Source of the DNA: Blastococcus xanthinilyticus
Lineage (GTDB): Bacteria; Actinomycetota; Actinomycetes; Mycobacteriales; Geodermatophilaceae
Assembly (NCBI RefSeq): GCF_008124835.1
Contig: NZ_VNHW01000023.1
Span: 1 to 38,084, forward strand
Length of the DNA stretch: 38,084 nt
Reading direction: 5' to 3'
Under the pieces are notes generated by a model, which saw only the letters and a list, made by a program, of their open reading frames with translations, did not search any database and was not told where the DNA came from. Made by a program: the position numbers and the translations under genes. Positions 24,150 through 32,864 of this stretch are shown one piece after another; the first letter of the stretch is position 1, and each line of letters begins with the position of its first letter.

Positions 24150-24205
24150 CCCTGAGGTGCCCACGGCCCGCTGTCAAGCGCGGCGGCGGAGGAGACGCGC
24201 GGGCG

Positions 24206-25933
24206 CTAGCCCAGGGCCCGGCCGACGGCGACGGCCCGGGTGTCCGGCGCCGCCACGCGCGCGGCGTCGGCCTCCTGGTCGCCCAGCTCGGTCTGGGAGC
24301 GGCGCTCGGCCTCCACCCGGGCGGTGTAGCTGGCCACCTCGTTGCCGATCCGCTGCTCGTCCCAGCCCAGGACGTCGGCGACCGCGCGGGCCACCGGCTC
24401 GGCGGAGTCGACACCGCGGTGCGCCGTCTCGATGGAGATCCGCGTCCGGCGCGCGAGCAGGTCGTCCAGGTGCAGGGCGGCCTCGTGCGCGGCCGCCCAG
24501 ACCATCTCGACCATGAGGTACTCCTCGGCCCCGGGCACCGGCTCCAGCAGCTCCGGCCGGTCCTCGGCCAGCGCCAGCACGTCGGGGGTGAGCGAACCGA
24601 ACCGGTTGAGCAGGTGCTCGGCGCGGAACGCCGGGATGCCCCAGCGCTGCGCCAGCCGGGCGAGGGAGTTCACCATCGCCGCATAGCCCTCGGCCCCGAC
24701 CAGCGGGATGTTCTCGGTGACGCTCGGTGGCACCGGCCGCGTCACGTCCACCGCGACGGCGTCCACCGCATCGGCGGCCATGGGCCGGTAGGTCGTGTAC
24801 TTGCCGCCGGCCACGGAGACGACCCCCGGCATGGGGCGGGCGACGGCGTGCTCGCGGGACAGCTGGCTCGTCGTCTCGCTCTCCCCGGACAGCAGCGGCC
24901 GCAGGCCGGCGTAGACGCCGGTGATGTCCTCGTGCGTCAGCGGCACCGACAGCACCTCGTTGACGCGGTCGAGGATGTAGTCGATGTCGGCCTTGCTGGC
25001 CGCCGGGTGGGCCTTGTCCAGCGCCCAGTCGGTGTCCGTGGTCCCGATGATCCAGTGGCTGCCCCACGGGATGACGAACAGCACCGACTTCTCCGTGCGC
25101 AGGATGAGCCCGGTCTCCCCGTTGACCCGGTCGCGGGGGACGACGATGTGCACGCCCTTGCTGGCCCGGACGTGGAACCGGCCCCGGCCACCGACCAGCG
25201 TCTGGACGTCGTCGGTCCACACCCCGGTGGCGTTGACCACCACCTCGCTGCGGACGTCGACCTCCTGGCCGGTCTCCACGTCGCGGACGCGGGCGCCCAC
25301 CACGCGCCCCCCGGCGTGGGTGAAGGAGACGACCTCCGCGGAGTTGAGCACGGTCGCGCCGTAGGCCGCGGCCGTGCGGGCGACGGTCAGGGTGTGGCGG
25401 GCGTCGTCGGCCTGGGCGTCGTAGTAGCGGATGGCGCCGACCAGCGACTCCGGCCGGAGCGCCGGGAACAGCCGCCGCGCGCCGGTGCGGGTGAGGTGCT
25501 TCTGGGCCGGCATCGGCTCGGCGAGGGCGCCCGTCCGGGCCAGCCCGTCGTAGAGGGTCAGGCCGGCGGCGACGTAGGGCCGCTCCCAGTGGTGGGTGAG
25601 CGGGTAGAGGAACGGCACCGGCTTGACCAGGTGCGGGGCGATCCGGTTCACCGAGAGGTCGCGCTCGTGCAGCGCCTCCCGGACCAGGCCGAAGTCGAAC
25701 TGCTCCAGGTAGCGCAGGCCGCCGTGGAACAGCTTGGAGGAGCGGGACGACGTGCCGCTGGCGAAGTCCCGCGCCTCGACCAGCGCCGTGCGCAGGCCGC
25801 GGGTGGCGGCGTCGAGGGCGACCCCCGCCCCGGTCACCCCGGCGCCGATGACCAGCACCTCGAAGTCGTCGTCCGCGAGCTCGGCCCACGCCTTCGCGCG
25901 CTGCTCGGGTCCGAGTGGTGGTACCGCCGTCAT
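24206..25933 (-). CDS. glpD: FAD-dependent glycerol-3-phosphate dehydrogenase
   Basis: A 575-residue membrane-associated flavoenzyme that oxidises glycerol-3-phosphate to dihydroxyacetone phosphate and passes electrons to quinones. The FAD-binding motif GAGVTGAG begins at residue 30, followed by RDFASGTSSRSSKLFHGGLRYL (written here only as a landmark block, residues about 56-77), and the substrate-site block GGKYTTYRPMA at about 400. A C-terminal helical DAO_C domain follows. The ATG at 25933 has GGGAG 6 bases upstream. It faces the IclR-glpK1-glpF-glpK2 group across a 276-base divergent promoter region, so it supplies the oxidation step after the kinases. Confidence 0.95.
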   Translation of the reverse strand: MTAVPPLGPEQRAKAWAELADDDFEVLVIGAGVTGAGVALDAATRGLRTALVEARDFASGTSSRSSKLFHGGLRYLEQFDFGLVREALHERDLSVNRIAPHLVKPVPFLYPLTHHWERPYVAAGLTLYDGLARTGALAEPMPAQKHLTRTGARRLFPALRPESLVGAIRYYDAQADDARHTLTVARTAAAYGATVLNSAEVVSFTHAGGRVVGARVRDVETGQEVDVRSEVVVNATGVWTDDVQTLVGGRGRFHVRASKGVHIVVPRDRVNGETGLILRTEKSVLFVIPWGSHWIIGTTDTDWALDKAHPAASKADIDYILDRVNEVLSVPLTHEDITGVYAGLRPLLSGESETTSQLSREHAVARPMPGVVSVAGGKYTTYRPMAADAVDAVAVDVTRPVPPSVTENIPLVGAEGYAAMVNSLARLAQRWGIPAFRAEHLLNRFGSLTPDVLALAEDRPELLEPVPGAEEYLMVEMVWAAAHEAALHLDDLLARRTRISIETAHRGVDSAEPVARAVADVLGWDEQRIGNEVASYTARVEAERRSQTELGDQEADAARVAAPDTRAVAVGRALG

Positions 25934-25985
25934 GTCGATCTCCCGGGGGTGCCCGCCCGGTACGGACGGGGAGGCCATGTTCCGA

Positions 25986-26010
25986 CCGCACGACGGCCCG
26001 GCCGCACGAC
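25986..26010. promoter_or_regulatory. Direct repeat CCGCACGAC in glpD/IclR divergent region
   Basis: Exact 9-base copies at 25986-25994 and 26002-26010 lie close to the glpD start. An inverted pair GTCGTAC (26113-26119) and GTACGAC (26147-26153) lies nearer the IclR gene. Either could be the binding site of the IclR regulator; no experiment or consensus supports one over the other. Confidence 0.35.
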
Positions 26011-26195
26011 CGCTCGGCACCGCGGCCTGCTGACGGGGCCTGGCTGCCGACCGCAGCCAGTGCGACGGTAGGTCAGCCGCGGCCGTGCCGTCGACGCCGC
26101 CGGTCCGACATGGTCGTACCGTGCCCGCCGGCTCCCCCGCGCCCCCGTACGACGATGCCGCACAGCAGCAGGGTCGGCACCGGCCCGCCATGCCC

Positions 26196-26201
26196 TAGCG
26201 T
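26196..26201 (+). promoter_or_regulatory. Candidate -10 of IclR gene (leaderless)
   Basis: TAGCGT fits the actinobacterial TANNNT form and ends 8 bases before the ATG at 26210, where transcription would begin at or next to the start codon. No Shine-Dalgarno sequence precedes this ATG, which agrees with a leaderless message. The -35 is not clear. Confidence 0.4.
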
Positions 26202-26209
26202 CGTGCGCC

Positions 26210-26929
26210 ATGCCGGGCACCGTGCAGTCCATCGAGCGGGCGGCGGCCATCCTGCGGGTCGTGGCCCGCGCGCGCGACCCCCTCGGCGTCACCGACATCG
26301 CGCAGGCGGTGGGGCTGGCCAAGACGACCACCCACGGCCTGCTGCGCACGCTGCTGCAGGTCGGCTTCGTGCAGCAGGACCGGGCCACCGGCCGGTACAC
26401 GGTCGGCACCGGCCTGCTCCGGCTGGGCGACCCGCTCGACCTCAACGAGGTGCGCGCCCGCTCGTCCAACTGGGCCGACGCGCTGGCCGCCCGCAGCGGT
26501 CACACGGTCCGGCTGGCCACGCTCGCCGGGGCCGACGAGGTGGTCGTCGTCCACCACGTCTTCCGCCCCGACGACTCCGCCCAGGTGCTCGAGGTGGGCA
26601 CCGCCCTGCCCGCCCGGACCACCGGGCTGGGCAAGGTCCTCCTGGCGCACGCCCCCGAGGCCCGGCGCCCCACGGGGAGCTGGGCGACCGAGCTGGCCGA
26701 GGTGCGGGCCCGGGGCTGGGGGGTCGACCGGGGCGAGCACGAGCCGGAGCGCGGCTGCATCGCCGCCCCCGTCCGGGGCCCCGGTGGGCCGGTCGTGGCC
26801 GCGCTCGGGATCAACGGCCCGGTGACCGTCCTCTTCGACGGCCGCGGCGCGCCCCGGCCGGTGCTGCTCGGCATGGTCACCGACGCGGCCGCCGCCGTCT
26901 CCCGCGAGCTCGGGCACGGCGGTGGCTGA
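26210..26929 (+). CDS. IclR-family regulator of the glycerol locus
   Basis: 239 residues. An N-terminal winged helix-turn-helix (about 7-62; SIERAAAILRVV and GVTDIAQAVGLAKTTTHGLLRTL) is followed by an IclR effector domain. The effector block is shorter than usual (the family is commonly about 250 residues), with LPARTTGLGKVLLAH as its landmark. Its stop overlaps the glpK1 start by 8 bases, and glpD diverges from it. Control of glycerol genes, probably by glycerol or glycerol-3-phosphate, is inferred from this position; similar IclR genes accompany glycerol operons in other actinomycetes. Confidence 0.9.
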   Translation: MPGTVQSIERAAAILRVVARARDPLGVTDIAQAVGLAKTTTHGLLRTLLQVGFVQQDRATGRYTVGTGLLRLGDPLDLNEVRARSSNWADALAARSGHTVRLATLAGADEVVVVHHVFRPDDSAQVLEVGTALPARTTGLGKVLLAHAPEARRPTGSWATELAEVRARGWGVDRGEHEPERGCIAAPVRGPGGPVVAALGINGPVTVLFDGRGAPRPVLLGMVTDAAAAVSRELGHGGG

Positions 26930-28442
26930 CCGCTACGTGCTCGCCGTCGACCAGGGGACGACGTCGACGCGCTCGCTCGTCTTCGACCGCGGCGGTCGCA
27001 TGGTGGCCGTCCGGCAGCGCGAGCACCGCCAGTACTTCCCGCGGCCCGGCTGGGTCGAGCACGACCCCATGGAGATCTGGGCGAACACCCGGCGCACCGC
27101 CGCCCAGGTGCTCGCCGACGTCGGGGGAGCGGGGGAGGTGGTGGCGCTCGGCATCGCCAACCAGCGGGAGACGACCGTCGTCTGGGAGCGGGCGACCGGC
27201 CGGCCGGTCCTGCGGGCCCTCGTCTGGCAGGACACCCGCACCGCGGAGCTGGTCGCCGAGCTGGTCGCCCGCCCGGAGGCGCCGCTGGTGCGCGAGCGCA
27301 GCGGGATGGCGACCGCCGGCTACTTCTCCGGTCCGCGGCTGCGCTGGATCCTCGAGCACGTGCCCCGCGCCCAGGAGCGGGCCGAACGCGGCGAACTGCT
27401 GTTCGGGACGATGGAGACCTGGCTGATCTGGAACCTCACCGGTGGCCCGGACGGCGGCGTGCACGTCACCGACGTCACCAACGCCAGCCGCACCCTCCTG
27501 ATGGACGTGCGCACCTGCCGCTGGGATCCCGACCTGCTGGCCTTCTTCGGCATCCCGGCGGCGATGCTCCCGGAGATCCGGCCCTCGGTGGGCGTGCTGG
27601 GCGTCGCGACCGCACTGCCGCAGGCGCTGCCGATCACGGGGGCGCTGGGCGACCAGCAGGCCGCGCTCTTCGGCCAGGCCTGCTTCGCTCCCGGGGAGGC
27701 CAAGTGCACCTACGGCACCGGCAGCTTTCTGCTTCAGAACACCGGGACCGAGCTGGTGCACACCCGGTCGGGATCGATCAGCACGGTGGCCTACCAGCTG
27801 GCCGGAGAGCCGGTGCACTACGCCCTGGAGGGCTCGGTCGCCGTCACCGGGGCGCTGGTGCAGTGGCTGCGCGACGGCCTCGGGCTGATCGGCTCCGCGC
27901 CCGAGGTCGAGACGCTCGCGCGGACGGTGGACGACAACGGCGGGTGCTACGTCGTCCCGGCGTTCTCCGGCCTGCTGGCCCCGCACTGGCGGGGTGAGGC
28001 GCGCGGCCTGGTCGCAGGGCTCACCTCCTACGTGACCAAGGGGCACCTGGCCCGGGCGGTCCTGGAGGCCACCGGCTGGCAGACGCGGGACGTCGTCCAG
28101 GCCATGGCCGCGGACTCCGGGCTGTCGCTGCCGGCGCTGCGCGTGGACGGCGGCATGACCACGAACAATCTGCTCATGCAGTTCATCGCCGACGTGCTGG
28201 ACACCCCCGTGGTGCGGCCGATGGTCGGGGAGACCGTCTCGCTGGGTGCCGCCTACGCCGCGGGGCTGGCGGTCGGCATCTGGTCCGACGTGGAGGCGCT
28301 GCGGCGCAACTGGCACCGCGCGGCGCAGTGGACCCCGTCCCGCGGGCGGGCCGAGGCGCTGGACGCGGAGTACCCGCGCTGGGAGCGGGCGGTGCAGCTG
28401 AGCATCGCCTGGGGCGCACCTCCGGAGCCCGGCGTCCGATGA
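26922..28442 (+). CDS. glpK: Glycerol kinase (first copy)
   Basis: A 506-residue FGGY kinase that phosphorylates glycerol with ATP. Phosphate-binding [10 protein letters not shown] is at the N-terminus (8-17). Substrate-site blocks NQRET and VWQDTRT, and the family blocks GALGDQQAALFGQ, KCTYGTGSFLL and RVDGGMTTNNLLMQF, are all intact. The GTG at 26922 lies within the end of the IclR gene, giving tight coupling. It is clearly related to the second glycerol kinase 0.9 kb downstream, but the two differ along their length, so the copies are not recent. Confidence 0.94.
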   Translation: MADRYVLAVDQGTTSTRSLVFDRGGRMVAVRQREHRQYFPRPGWVEHDPMEIWANTRRTAAQVLADVGGAGEVVALGIANQRETTVVWERATGRPVLRALVWQDTRTAELVAELVARPEAPLVRERSGMATAGYFSGPRLRWILEHVPRAQERAERGELLFGTMETWLIWNLTGGPDGGVHVTDVTNASRTLLMDVRTCRWDPDLLAFFGIPAAMLPEIRPSVGVLGVATALPQALPITGALGDQQAALFGQACFAPGEAKCTYGTGSFLLQNTGTELVHTRSGSISTVAYQLAGEPVHYALEGSVAVTGALVQWLRDGLGLIGSAPEVETLARTVDDNGGCYVVPAFSGLLAPHWRGEARGLVAGLTSYVTKGHLARAVLEATGWQTRDVVQAMAADSGLSLPALRVDGGMTTNNLLMQFIADVLDTPVVRPMVGETVSLGAAYAAGLAVGIWSDVEALRRNWHRAAQWTPSRGRAEALDAEYPRWERAVQLSIAWGAPPEPGVR

Positions 28443-28458
28443 TGTCGAACCGGCGGTG

Positions 28459-28488
28459 TTGTCCAGGTCACATCCGCGCTCCTACGGT
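28459..28488 (+). promoter_or_regulatory. Candidate promoter before glpF
   Basis: TTGTCC (28459-28464), an 18-base spacer and TACGGT (28483-28488) form a plausible housekeeping promoter in the 139-base gap between glpK1 and glpF. It would let glpF-glpK2 be transcribed apart from glpK1. Weak support. Confidence 0.35.
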
Positions 28489-28581
28489 CCGCGGCACGGG
28501 GCCGGCCGCCACCAGGGCGATCGCATCCCGCGACATCCGCGGTCCGCGGCGCAGCGGACCTGTCGAGAGGAGCGCCCACAC

Positions 28582-29319
28582 GTGGACACCGTCGGTCTCT
28601 GGACCGTGTTCGGCAGCGAGGTACTGGGCACCGGGATCCTGATCCTGCTCGGCGTCGGCGTGGTCGCCAACGTCGCGCTGCCCAAGACGTTCGGCAACGG
28701 CGGCGGCTGGATCGTGATCATCTTCGGCTGGGGGCTCGCCGTCTTCGCCGGGGTCTTCGCCGGCGCCACCTCCGGGGCGCACATCAACCCGGCGGTCACG
28801 GTGGGCCTGCTGGTGAGCGGGACGGACACCTACGCCCCCGGCGTCGCCGTGACCGCGGCCGCGACGTTCACCTACTTCGCCGGTCAGCTGGTGGGTGCGT
28901 TCCTGGGCGCGGTGATCGCCTATCTCGCCTACTACGGCCACTACAACGACCCGGAGGCCGCCGGCACGCAGCTGGGCACGTTCGCCACCGGGCCGGCCAC
29001 CGGCACGGTCAAGGACAACGTGGTCACCGAGGTGGTCGGCACCTTCGTGCTCGTCTACATCATCCTGCGGTTCGGGGACACCCCGTCCCAGCTCGGCCCG
29101 CTCGCCGTCGCCCTGCTGGTCGTCGGCATCGGCGCCTCGCTGGGCGGCCCGACCGGGTACGCCATCAACCCCGCCCGCGACCTGGGCCCGCGCCTCGCCC
29201 ACGCCGTCCTGCCGATCCGCGGCAAGGGCGGCAGCAACTGGGGGTACGCCTGGGTCCCGATCGTCGGCCCCCTCGTCGGTGCCGTCCTGGCCGGCGGCCT
29301 GTCGCACGTCTCGCTCTGA
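28582..29319 (+). CDS. glpF: Glycerol facilitator / aquaglyceroporin
   Basis: 245 residues, six membrane helices and two half-helices, allowing passive glycerol entry. The two NPA boxes are at 69-71 (HINPAVT) and 196-198 ([10 protein letters not shown]); Asp200 after the second NPA is typical of glycerol channels rather than water-only ones. The GTG at 28582 is preferred because AGGAG lies 9 bases upstream and the protein then begins just before helix 1; the frame is open further upstream but encodes an Arg/Pro-rich tail. It sits between the two glycerol kinase genes. Confidence 0.93.
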   Translation: MDTVGLWTVFGSEVLGTGILILLGVGVVANVALPKTFGNGGGWIVIIFGWGLAVFAGVFAGATSGAHINPAVTVGLLVSGTDTYAPGVAVTAAATFTYFAGQLVGAFLGAVIAYLAYYGHYNDPEAAGTQLGTFATGPATGTVKDNVVTEVVGTFVLVYIILRFGDTPSQLGPLAVALLVVGIGASLGGPTGYAINPARDLGPRLAHAVLPIRGKGGSNWGYAWVPIVGPLVGAVLAGGLSHVSL

Positions 29320-29345
29320 CCGACCCAACCGAGAGGAAAGCCCCC

Positions 29346-30863
29346 ATGCCGCAGTACGTCGTAGCCATCGACCAGGGCACCACCAGCACCCGCTGCATGA
29401 TCTTCGACCACGGCGGCGCCGTGGTGTCGGTGGGCCAGAAGGAGCACGAGCAGATCTTCCCGCGGGCCGGGTGGGTGGAGCACGACGCGCTGGAGATCTG
29501 GCGCAACACCCGGGAGGTGGTCGGCCAGGCGATCGCGCGCAGCGAGGCCGGCGCCTCCGACATCGTGGCCATCGGGATCACCAACCAGCGGGAGACCGCC
29601 GTGGTGTGGGACCGGAAGACCGGGCAGCCGGTCTACAACGCCATCGTCTGGCAGGACACCCGCACCACGAAGATCATCGAGGAGCTGGGTGCCCTCGGCG
29701 GCGGCGCCGACCGGTACAAGGACAAGGTCGGGCTGCCGCTGGCGACCTACTTCGCCGGCCCGAAGGTGCGCTGGATCCTCGACAACGTCGACGGCGCCCG
29801 CGAGCGGGCCGAGCGCGGCGAGCTGCTGATGGGCACGATCGACTCCTGGCTGATCTGGAACATGACCGGGGGCGCCGACGGCGGCCAGCACCTCACCGAC
29901 GTCTCGAACGCCTCGCGGACCATGCTCATGGACTACCGGACGCTGGCCTGGGACGAGTCCATCGCCGAGGAGATGGGCATCCCGCTCGCGATGCTGCCGG
30001 AGATCCGGTCCAACTCCGAGGAGTACGGCCAGGGCCGCAAGGCCGGGTTCCTGGCCGGGGTGCCGATCTCCGGGTCGCTGGGCGACCAGCAGGCCGCGAC
30101 GTTCGGCCAGGTCTGCTTCGAGCGCGGCATGGCCAAGAACACCTACGGCACCGGCAACTTCATGCTGCTCAACACCGGCGAGGAGGCCGTGCCGTCGCAG
30201 AACGGCCTGCTCACGACGCTGTGCTACCAGCTCGGGGACGGCAAGCCGGTGTACGCGCTGGAGGGGTCCATCGCCGTCACCGGCTCGCTGGTGCAGTGGG
30301 TCCGGGACAACCTCGGGATGATCAAGAGCGCGCCGGAGATCGAGGACCTGGCCCGCTCGGTCGACGACAACGGCGGGGCCTACTTCGTCCCGGCGTTCTC
30401 CGGGCTGTTCGCGCCGCACTGGCGCGGTGACGCCCGCGGCGCCGTCGTCGGGCTGACCCGGTACGTCAACAAGGGGCACCTGGCCCGGGCCGTGCTGGAG
30501 GCCACGGCCTACCAGACCCGGGAGGTCCTCGACGCCATGAACGCCGACTCCGGGGTGGACCTGACCGAGCTCCGGGTGGACGGCGGCATGGTGGGCAACG
30601 AGCTGCTCATGCAGTTCCAGGCCGACCTGCTCGACGTCCCGGTGATCCGGCCGAAGATCGCCGAGACGACCGCGCTGGGGGCCGCCTACGCGGCCGGTCT
30701 CGCGGTGGGGTTCTGGTCCGACCTCGACGAGCTGACCGCCAAGTGGGCGGAGGACAAGCGCTGGGAGCCGCAGATGCCGGCCGAGGAGCGCGAGCGGAAC
30801 TACCGCAACTGGCAGAAGGCGGTCACCAAGTCCCTGGACTGGGTCGACGAGGACGTCCGCTGA
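29346..30863 (+). CDS. glpK: Glycerol kinase (second copy)
   Basis: A 505-residue FGGY kinase. [13 protein letters not shown] is at the N-terminus, with [44 protein letters not shown] and [15 protein letters not shown] all intact. It starts 26 bases after glpF behind GAGAGGAAAG, so these two are co-transcribed. Compared with the first copy it is less Arg-rich and ends in the [16 protein letters not shown] C-terminus usual for main glycerol kinases. It may be the principal enzyme; this is inference. Confidence 0.95.
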   Translation: MPQYVVAIDQGTTSTRCMIFDHGGAVVSVGQKEHEQIFPRAGWVEHDALEIWRNTREVVGQAIARSEAGASDIVAIGITNQRETAVVWDRKTGQPVYNAIVWQDTRTTKIIEELGALGGGADRYKDKVGLPLATYFAGPKVRWILDNVDGARERAERGELLMGTIDSWLIWNMTGGADGGQHLTDVSNASRTMLMDYRTLAWDESIAEEMGIPLAMLPEIRSNSEEYGQGRKAGFLAGVPISGSLGDQQAATFGQVCFERGMAKNTYGTGNFMLLNTGEEAVPSQNGLLTTLCYQLGDGKPVYALEGSIAVTGSLVQWVRDNLGMIKSAPEIEDLARSVDDNGGAYFVPAFSGLFAPHWRGDARGAVVGLTRYVNKGHLARAVLEATAYQTREVLDAMNADSGVDLTELRVDGGMVGNELLMQFQADLLDVPVIRPKIAETTALGAAYAAGLAVGFWSDLDELTAKWAEDKRWEPQMPAEERERNYRNWQKAVTKSLDWVDEDVR

Positions 30864-30869
30864 CGGAGG

Positions 30870-30912
30870 GCCCCGTCCTCCTCGCCTCCGGACGGGCCGA
30901 GGAGGACGGGGC
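30870..30912 (+). terminator. Strong terminator after glpK2
   Basis: A 15-bp perfect stem, GCCCCGTCCTCCTCG with its complement, and a 13-base loop, starting 7 bases after the stop. The bases CGCCCATTA follow. Confidence 0.8.
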
Positions 30913-30922
30913 GCCCATTAGG

Positions 30923-30951
30923 TTGCGCGCCTGACTAGTCAGCCGTACTGT
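30923..30951 (+). promoter_or_regulatory. Leaderless promoter with PadR palindrome
   Basis: TTGCGC (30923-30928), a 17-base spacer and TACTGT (30946-30951) form a promoter whose start point would fall at the GTG at 30959. The spacer contains the perfect 12-bp palindrome CTGACTAGTCAG (30931-30942). A repressor bound there would cover both promoter elements, which suits PadR self-control. Confidence 0.6.
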
Positions 30952-30958
30952 CTACCGC

Positions 30959-31303
30959 GTGGCGGAGGAGCGGTGGCCCGGTGAGTGGATGCGCGGCGTC
31001 CTCTCGCTGTGCGTGCTCCGGGTCGTCGCCGACGGCCCCACCTACGGCTACGCCATCGCCGCCCGGCTGGCCGATGCCGGGCTGGGCTCGGTCAAGGGCG
31101 GCACGCTCTACCCGATCCTGACCCGGCTCGAGACCGAGGGTCTGGTCTCGTCGTCGTGGGAGGCCGGCGACGGCGGACCGGGGCGCAAGTTCTTCACCCT
31201 GACCGCCGCCGGCGACCGGGCCCTGCTCGAGCGCGCCGACCAGTGGCGCGTATTCACGGAGCGGGCCGCCGGCCTGCTCTCCTCGCCGTCCGTTCCCGCC
31301 TGA
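30959..31303 (+). CDS. PadR-family transcriptional regulator
   Basis: 114 residues. The PadR winged helix is clear: LSLCVLRVVADGPTYGYAIAARL, then GTLYPILTRLETEGLVSS with the recognition helix, the basic GGPGRKFFTLTAAG wing, and a C-terminal dimer helix. It begins at GTG with no Shine-Dalgarno, consistent with the leaderless promoter directly upstream. The next gene, 10 bases away, encodes a HAAS-type membrane protein, the usual partner. It probably represses this two-gene operon through the palindrome at 30931-30942. Confidence 0.93.
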   Translation: MAEERWPGEWMRGVLSLCVLRVVADGPTYGYAIAARLADAGLGSVKGGTLYPILTRLETEGLVSSSWEAGDGGPGRKFFTLTAAGDRALLERADQWRVFTERAAGLLSSPSVPA

Positions 31304-31313
31304 GGAGTCCGCC

Positions 31314-31880
31314 ATGGGGAAGGTCCTGAACAGCAGCGAGCAGGCCTGGTCCGACGCCCTGCTGCTGCAGCTGCGCATGCTGGACGTCCCGGGCACCCGG
31401 ATCGGCGAGGTGCTGGCCGAGGTGCAGAGCCACGTCGCCGAGACCGGGGAGCACCCGCGCGAGGCGTTCGGCAGCCCGCGGGAGTACGCCGACCAGGTCG
31501 CCGCCGCCCTGGGCATCCGCCCGGCCGGCACGTGGGCCCGGATCCGCGGGACGCTGCGCGGCTCGGACCTCCTGCTGGCCCTGGTGACCGGGCTGGCCGG
31601 CTTCGCCCTCGCCGACGGGCTCTGGACGCTCGCCGCGGGGGAGACCTCGCTGTTCGGGCTCCCGGCGTGGGCGGTCTCCGGCGTGGGCGCACTGGTCCTG
31701 GCCGCCGGCACCGCCCGGTTCGTGCTCGCCGCCAACCGCGGCGACGACGGCGATCCGGTGCGCGATCCCCGCACGGGTGCGGACATGGCCCCGTTCACGC
31801 GGACGCAGATCGCCGTCCTGGCCGGCCTGCCGGCGCTGTTCCTCGTGATGACGGTGGTCGGCGGCCTGCTGTCCCGCTGA
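31314..31880 (+). CDS. HAAS/DUF1700-like membrane protein, PadR partner
   Basis: 188 residues. An N-terminal helical domain of about 70 residues (RMLDVPGTRIGEVLAEVQSHVAETGEHPREAFGSP, described here by its role only) resembles the HAAS domain found next to PadR regulators, where it folds and signals from the membrane. Three hydrophobic helices follow at about 85-105, 115-140 and 162-185. ATG at 31314 behind GAGGAG at 6 bases. Function is unknown beyond this association; regulation with PadR is expected. Confidence 0.82.
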   Translation: MGKVLNSSEQAWSDALLLQLRMLDVPGTRIGEVLAEVQSHVAETGEHPREAFGSPREYADQVAAALGIRPAGTWARIRGTLRGSDLLLALVTGLAGFALADGLWTLAAGETSLFGLPAWAVSGVGALVLAAGTARFVLAANRGDDGDPVRDPRTGADMAPFTRTQIAVLAGLPALFLVMTVVGGLLSR

Positions 31881-31901
31881 GCCGCCCGCGCCGACTGCCG
31901 G

Positions 31902-32780
31902 TCAGCCCTCGACCCAGCGGGTGACCTCCGGGAGCCGGGCGAACACCGCGGTGATGATCGGGAGGACGGCGGCGAACAGCAGGAACGCGGCCAGCCCGAC
32001 GACGTCGTCCCCGTCGAGCAGGAGCAGGCCGGCGACCAGCGCGAGCGCCAGGACGCCCAGCGCGGCCAGGGCCGAGCCGAAGAGCAGGCCGGCCCGGTGC
32101 CCCTGCAGCAGCCGGAGGCCGCCCACGAGCAGACCGACCGCGCACGGGAGCCCCAGGACGAGCACCGTCGTCGCGGCGTCGGCACCGCCGGCGGCGGCGA
32201 TGAGCGCGATCAGCGACCCGATCGCGGTGAGGGCGCCGGTGACGATGCCGAGGACGCCGGCGGAGGTGGCCACGGTCGGGCGGCGCGGCTCGGGGCCCCA
32301 GCCGCCGAAACCCGGCGGACCGTACTGCGGCGCGCCCCAGCCGGGCGGGGGATAGGAGGGCGGGCCGTAGCCGTACGGGGCCTGCCCGTAGGGCTGCTGG
32401 CCGTAGGGCGCCTGGCCGTAGGGCGCCTGGCCGTAGGGCGCCTGGGCGTAGGGCGCCTGGGCGTACGGCTGCTGGCCGTAGGGGGCCTGCCCGTAGGGCT
32501 GCTGGCCGTACGGCGCCTGACCATGCGGCGCCACGCCGTAGGGGGCCTGGCCGTACGGGGCCTGGTCGTACGAAGCCTGGCCGTAGGGGGCCTGGCCGTA
32601 CGGGGTCTGGTCGTACGAGGCCTGGTCGTACGAGGTCTGGCCGTACGGGGTCTGGTCGTACGAGGCCTGGTCGTACGAGGTCTGGTCGTCGGGCTGCTGG
32701 CCGTGTCCGCCGGGGCCGGGCTGCTCGGGGTGGGCGTGCCCCTCGGGCTGGGGCGCCGCCCACTGCGAACCGTCGTCCAT
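31902..32780 (-). CDS. Membrane protein with long Tyr/Gln/Pro repeat domain
   Basis: 292 residues. Residues about 30-140 are a tandem pentapeptide region of YGQAP, YDQAS and YDQTP units, low in complexity and lacking charged positive residues. The C-terminal half has four hydrophobic helices from about 175 to 285. The ATG at 32780 begins [10 protein letters not shown]. Such proline/tyrosine-rich cytoplasmic arms on actinobacterial membrane proteins often act in protein-protein contact or condensate formation; nothing here identifies the function. It is the last gene of the minus-strand group and converges on the HAAS gene with a 21-base gap. Confidence 0.82.
   Translation of the reverse strand: MDDGSQWAAPQPEGHAHPEQPGPGGHGQQPDDQTSYDQASYDQTPYGQTSYDQASYDQTPYGQAPYGQASYDQAPYGQAPYGVAPHGQAPYGQQPYGQAPYGQQPYAQAPYAQAPYGQAPYGQAPYGQQPYGQAPYGYGPPSYPPPGWGAPQYGPPGFGGWGPEPRRPTVATSAGVLGIVTGALTAIGSLIALIAAAGGADAATTVLVLGLPCAVGLLVGGLRLLQGHRAGLLFGSALAALGVLALALVAGLLLLDGDDVVGLAAFLLFAAVLPIITAVFARLPEVTRWVEG
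32371..32687. repeat. 15-bp tandem repeat coding YGQAP-type pentapeptides
   Basis: About twenty units of a CCGTAGGGCGCCTGG type with variants (TCGTACGAGGCCTGG, CCGTAGGGCTGCTGG) run head to tail. Unit classes are clustered: YDQ forms at the N-terminal end and YGQ forms further in, which indicates block duplications. Confidence 0.9.
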
Positions 32781-32808
32781 GCGGTCAGTCTGCCGGTGAC
32801 CACGGGAA

Positions 32809-32833
32809 ACCGGGGCCCGACACGGGCCCCGGT
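32809..32833 (-). terminator. Hairpin downstream of pgm
   Basis: ACCGGGGCCC-GACAC-GGGCCCCGGT, a 10-bp perfect stem with a 5-base loop, 31 bases past the pgm stop and before the next minus-strand gene. Confidence 0.7.
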
Positions 32834-32864
32834 CACCCGGCCGGGTCGGGCGGCCGCCGGCCGG

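Noticed and set aside
22565..26071. Open frame of over 1,100 codons on the plus strand
   Set aside because: It spans antisense of both the cellulase and glpD and their intergenic region, with Asp/Val/Gly/Arg-rich composition and no domain. It is an artefact of few stop codons in GC-rich DNA.
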